From assembly GCA_030680795.1 (NCBI GenBank), contig JAUXUL010000044.1, positions 1-32,991 of the forward strand: a DNA stretch of 32,991 nt. The letters run 5' to 3'. Source of the stretch: Anaerolineales bacterium. Lineage in GTDB: Bacteria; Chloroflexota; Anaerolineae; Anaerolineales; Villigracilaceae. Within the stretch, counting starts at the first letter, position 1; each line of letters opens with the position of its first letter. Below the pieces are notes generated by a model. The model was not told the DNA's origin. It worked only from the letters and a program-made list of their open reading frames with translations, and ran no database searches. Both the position numbers and the translations under genes were made by a program. Of this stretch, positions 29,856 to 32,991 are shown piece by piece.

Positions 29856-30938
29856 TTATTCCTGCGCGCTCAATCGGACGAGGTGAAGAAGTTTTCCATT
29901 GCAAGTATTAACCGCAGCTTCGATGGACAGGTTTTCCTGCATGGCCAGTTCCATCCCTTTATTTGCAATATCCAAAATATAGGGGATGGCCGCATTTAGA
30001 AATACATGGCTGGCTGTCCGCGCTACAACGCCCGGGATATTCGGCACACAATAGTGCACGATCCCTTCTTCAATATATGTGGGAAGCTCATGTGTCGTTG
30101 GGCGCGAGGTTTCCACGCACCCACCTTGATCGATACTCACATCGAGAATGACAGAACGCGGTTTCATACCGCGTACCATCTCTCGCGTCACTACAACGGG
30201 CGCACGTTGTCCACTGACCAATACTGCGCCGATCACAACATCCGCATAAGCGGTTGCGCGTTCGATATTGCGTTTGGTGGATATCATTGTCACCACTCGC
30301 GGAAACTTCCCCACAATCTTCTCCAAAACGCTCATATTTTTATCGATCACTGTGACATGCGCGCCGGCGCCGATCATGGATTGAGTCGCAGTAAAACCGA
30401 CAGTGCCGCCGCCAATAATCACCACTTCCGCAGGAGGCACACCGGGCAAGCCGCTCAATAAAATTCCTTTGCCGCCCCAATCGTTTTGTAATAGGCGCGC
30501 CACGATCTGAGCCGTCATTGAACCGCATATCAAACTGAATGGGCGCAAGACGGGAAGCGAGCCATTTGCATCCACAATTTGTTCGTAGGCCAGCGCAGTT
30601 ACCTTCTTCTCCAGCAGCGTGTCAATCTGATCTTGTGAACTTGAAGCAAGGTGTAAAAAGCCTGCGAGAGTGGCGCTTTCCTTCAACCATTCCATCTCTT
30701 GTTTTATTGGACGTGAAATCTTCAATAACAGATCAGCGCGGCCAAAGACTTCTTCTGCGGAATACGCGATGCGCGCCCCGGCACGTTCATATTCCAGATC
30801 GCTGAATCCTGCACCCAGGCCCGCCTCATGCTCGACGAAAACCTGATGCCCGCTCTGAGACAGGATCTCCACCCCGGCAGGAGACAGTCCCACGCGATAC
30901 TCAAAGGGCCTGCTTTCTTTTGGAATTCCAATATACAT
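29856..30938 (-). CDS. ald: Alanine dehydrogenase
   Basis: The 360-aa NAD-dependent enzyme interconverts L-alanine and pyruvate plus ammonia. The landmarks are MYIGIPKESRPFEYRVGLSP with the substrate-binding Arg, LLLKISRP with the conserved Lys, LAGFLHLAS with the catalytic His, VVIIGGGTVGFTATQ as the dinucleotide loop, DVSIDQGGCVETSRPTTH with the catalytic Asp, and NIPGVVARTASHVFLNA. A strong ribosome binding site GGAGG precedes the ATG. Proteins of this family also include lysine/ornithine-type dehydrogenases and transhydrogenase subunits, but the length and motif set fit Ald. Confidence 0.92.
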   Translation of the reverse strand: MYIGIPKESRPFEYRVGLSPAGVEILSQSGHQVFVEHEAGLGAGFSDLEYERAGARIAYSAEEVFGRADLLLKISRPIKQEMEWLKESATLAGFLHLASSSQDQIDTLLEKKVTALAYEQIVDANGSLPVLRPFSLICGSMTAQIVARLLQNDWGGKGILLSGLPGVPPAEVVIIGGGTVGFTATQSMIGAGAHVTVIDKNMSVLEKIVGKFPRVVTMISTKRNIERATAYADVVIGAVLVSGQRAPVVVTREMVRGMKPRSVILDVSIDQGGCVETSRPTTHELPTYIEEGIVHYCVPNIPGVVARTASHVFLNAAIPYILDIANKGMELAMQENLSIEAAVNTCNGKLLHLVRLSAQE

Positions 30939-30992
30939 AGTGCCTCCATATTTAGACTCTTACCATTTATTAAGTGACCATACGCACCCAAT

Positions 30993-31065
30993 CATGATTC
31001 CCTGAGCGAAGCGAAGGGTCTCTGAGATTATCGTAGGGACCCTTCGCTGACGCTCAGGGCGACAT
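30993..31065. repeat. Palindromic repeat, family B copy 2
   Basis: CCCTGAGCG and CGCTCAGGG are perfect arms. GCGAAGGGTC pairs with GACCCTTCGC within. The outer ends are CATGATT and GCGACATG. It lies between the ald and MttB-family genes and matches the element at 9824-9910. Confidence 0.85.
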
Positions 31066-31116
31066 GCCTAAAAGTGTTAAAGTGCGTAAGGTGAGTTATT
31101 ATAAACATAACAGTCG

Positions 31117-32541
31117 TCAAACTTCATGCTTCTTGATGAACTGCTCCCCCTTTTGGATGAATTCATCATGGTCATCAGGCGCGGAAGAGCTGGCCATCAA
31201 ATCCTGGGTCTGCTCGCGCAAAACCTGATGCGCGGGTGGCGCGCCAGCCTCCTGCCACTTTTCCATGCTGTAATGCGGATACACATTGCTGATGTAATAT
31301 CCGCTTTTATAATTTCTCATGGTGGAAGGTGATTTCAAGAAATTTTTTCCAGGACCCACTTTGGCAATCTCATCCACAGCCGAGTTGACATCATCCAGTT
31401 GGAAGCCTGCGTGCAGGCGCAGAGCCTGGTCAATGATCTCGTGGGTGTGAACAAAGGTCGTTGGCGAAATGGACTTCGAGCCAAGAGAATCTCCAATGAA
31501 CGGAGCCAGGTGTCCGTGTGAGAGAAGAAGCGCGAGGGTGTTCATCCAATAGGTGTCTGCGGCGATCAAATCCATACCCCAGCCTGTACCGCTTCCCGAT
31601 GTCGAACAATGCGGAATGCCATAATGATTCATCATCTCGGAACAGGCCACGCTGATAAGGATGCTTTGCGGGTCGTAGAAGTTGAGCATGGTGCGCATGT
31701 CAAAATAAACCGGCAACATGCCCAGCAAAATTGACGCGCCCTTTTTAATGGTCTGGCTGATGACCAATCCCGCGAGAAGTTCTGCCATGAGCAGCGTGAG
31801 CGTGCCAGCAGGCGTCAGCGGCGTGGACGCGCCGGCCATGCTGTAATTTGAAAAGATGATCGGCAAGCCGCGCTCGATGGCATTTTTCATTTTATCCACC
31901 GTGCCTGCGTTCATGACCAGCGGGCTGACGGGATTGAAGTATGGAATGATGAATGGTTTGCTTCCGAGATCGCCATGCAGCATTTCAAACATTTGCATGA
32001 CCTCGTGAAATTTATTCTCATCTGAAACAAGCAGAACCAAAGGCTTGGTAGTATTTGCAATGTGCTCGAGTGAACCGTATAGGTCGGTCATTTCTTCAGG
32101 GACATCGCGAATGATGCCAACCGTGGAAATCACATCGTAATACTTAAGGCTGGAACCGAGGCGGACGAGGTCCCTAAAGTTTTCCCGTTTGAATATATCG
32201 AGGGTTTCATCAAATGGGTTTTGATAAAACAACGCGGTTACGCCCACGCCAAAGCGCAAACGGTCTTCCCCCAATTTTAATTTGTGCCCGCCGCGGCGGT
32301 CATAAATATCAATCGTCTTCGGCGCGGAACTGATCGCATCTTCCACAATTTCTTGTGGAAATTTAATGATGCAGTCCTGTGATTTCAATCCCAGTTTCCA
32401 TTCGAGCATTTGCAGAATCGCGGGTGAATCCACTCGCACACCAGTTTCGCTTAATACTTTCAAAACATTATTATGCGTTTCCTGAATTTGCTCTTCATTC
32501 ATCATCATTAATCGCGGGCGGACATTATTCAATTGATTCAT
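31117..32541 (-). CDS. Trimethylamine methyltransferase (MttB) family protein, non-pyrrolysine
   Basis: The 474-aa protein belongs to the MttB superfamily of corrinoid-dependent methyltransferases acting on quaternary or tertiary amines. Diagnostic stretches are NEEQIQETHNNVLKVLSETGVRVDS at the start, FGVGVTALFYQNP, SPLVMNAGTVDKMK, PLTPAGTLTLLMAELLAG, CSTSGSGTGWGMDLIAADTYW and LRLHAGFQLDDVNSAVDEI. It is read through with no in-frame TAG, so it is of the non-pyrrolysine type, of which the glycine betaine methyltransferase MtgB is a characterised example. The substrate here is unknown, and no corrinoid protein or reactivase is adjacent. AGAGAG precedes the ATG. Confidence 0.88.
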   Translation of the reverse strand: MNQLNNVRPRLMMMNEEQIQETHNNVLKVLSETGVRVDSPAILQMLEWKLGLKSQDCIIKFPQEIVEDAISSAPKTIDIYDRRGGHKLKLGEDRLRFGVGVTALFYQNPFDETLDIFKRENFRDLVRLGSSLKYYDVISTVGIIRDVPEEMTDLYGSLEHIANTTKPLVLLVSDENKFHEVMQMFEMLHGDLGSKPFIIPYFNPVSPLVMNAGTVDKMKNAIERGLPIIFSNYSMAGASTPLTPAGTLTLLMAELLAGLVISQTIKKGASILLGMLPVYFDMRTMLNFYDPQSILISVACSEMMNHYGIPHCSTSGSGTGWGMDLIAADTYWMNTLALLLSHGHLAPFIGDSLGSKSISPTTFVHTHEIIDQALRLHAGFQLDDVNSAVDEIAKVGPGKNFLKSPSTMRNYKSGYYISNVYPHYSMEKWQEAGAPPAHQVLREQTQDLMASSSAPDDHDEFIQKGEQFIKKHEV

Positions 32542-32908
32542 CTCTCTATAACTCCAATATATAATCAGAGTTTCACTTATGATTACACTGCAAAAAGGTC
32601 AAGAGCATAACGCAAAGCCGTCAAGATCCAAAGTCGCAAAGAGATTCTGTGCTATTCGACGGCAATATTTTCAAGATTTTCAAACCGTATTTCAGATTTT
32701 CTTTGCGTCTTTGAGCCTTCGGGTTAAGTTAATAGTTTTTGCAGTAGACTCACATATTTATCGAAGAATTATGCTAAACACGCCATAAACACAAACCACA
32801 GATCCCCAATAAAGGAGTTACCTTCACCTTCGTAAGCAATAATTTGTGCATCCTGGCCTGCTTCAATGAAACCAGCAGAAGTGCGCCGTTTCGTAATGGC
32901 GTGAGACT
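32542..32908. other. Intergenic region with degenerate inverted repeat
   Basis: Around 32609-32650 and 32697-32727 lie imperfect inverted arms: AACGCAAAGCCGTCAA with GTCGCAAAGAGATTCTG, and CAGATTTTCTTTGCGTC with TTTGAGCCTTCGGGTT. A 69-codon plus-strand frame here is built from this repeat and is not supported. On the minus strand, 32780-32900 has an open stretch containing SAGFIEAGQDAQIIAYEGEG with no start; it may be the eroded remainder of a gene. Confidence 0.45.
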
Positions 32909-32991
32909 TTAATATTCACGTACATCATCCCACATTCCCTGCTCGGATGCATCTTCTGCTTCGTTCATCAAACGAATCGTTACATCTTCAT
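32909..32991 (-). CDS. C-terminal end of an unidentified protein (partial)
   Basis: The minus-strand frame entering from the right edge gives EDVTIRLMNEAEDASEQGMW then DDVREY and a TAA at 32909-32911. The acidic, helical composition and clean stop suggest the true end of a small protein such as a ribbon-helix-helix or antitoxin-type regulator. Twenty-six residues are not enough to name it. Confidence 0.4.
   Translation of the reverse strand, partial: EDVTIRLMNEAEDASEQGMWDDVREY

Noticed and set aside
31117-32541. Pyrrolysine-containing MttB
   Set aside because: The frame has no internal TAG, so there is no site for pyrrolysine.
32579-32788. 69-codon plus-strand frame
   Set aside because: It is made of an inverted repeat (GCAAAG units) and shows no protein features.

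Overview
The window looks like chromosomal sequence from an anaerobic member of the Chloroflexota, probably class Anaerolineae. The reasons are an AroK-AroB fusion, a non-pyrrolysine MttB-family protein, RNase Y, a DUF4349 lipoprotein, several apparently leaderless transcripts, and heavy loading with palindromic and 7/8-nt tandem repeats. This placement is inference from gene content; no rRNA or tRNA gene was seen.

Layout. The left edge (1-2100) is accessory: the first 17 codons of a transposase, an AlbA_2/HATPase regulator-like gene, and a decayed integron-type tyrosine recombinase. Then come an MFS transporter and a malic enzyme (minus strand), a structured intergenic region, and a plus-strand recX-rny pair followed by threonine synthase. 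From 9961 to about 21800 everything is on the minus strand and forms one very long aromatic gene block. In transcription order it is leader peptide, aroH, aroF, tyrA, aroA, aroE, aroC, aroKB, aroQ, an esterase, an MFS transporter, a metallo-beta-lactamase-fold hydrolase, and a conserved protein I associate with the 'quinate 5-dehydrogenase' label. From 22097 the plus strand carries coaBC, a metallophosphoesterase, a DUF4349 lipoprotein and rsmG. The right part (26103-32991, minus strand) has a multi-pass GT-C-like membrane protein, a cupin, an acetyl-CoA hydrolase/CoA-transferase next to alanine dehydrogenase, an MttB-family protein, and the 3' end of an unidentified gene.

How the genes work together. 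The aro block encodes all seven shikimate-pathway steps (six genes, because AroK and AroB are fused) plus chorismate mutase and a prephenate dehydrogenase, so it reaches the tyrosine branch. No pheA or trp gene is present.

Main discovery. Upstream of aroH I read a 25-codon ORF with eight aromatic codons within ten (W F V F Y F Y Y G F). It starts about 10 nt after a good sigma70-type promoter. It is followed by a GC-rich hairpin with a T tract, and the last codons of the leader can pair with the terminator loop. This is the architecture of ribosome-mediated transcription attenuation, apparently sensing Trp, Phe and Tyr together for the whole shikimate pathway. The same operon is riddled with heptamer and octamer tandem repeats, several of which appear to be translated as in-frame peptide inserts in AroA, AroE and AroC.
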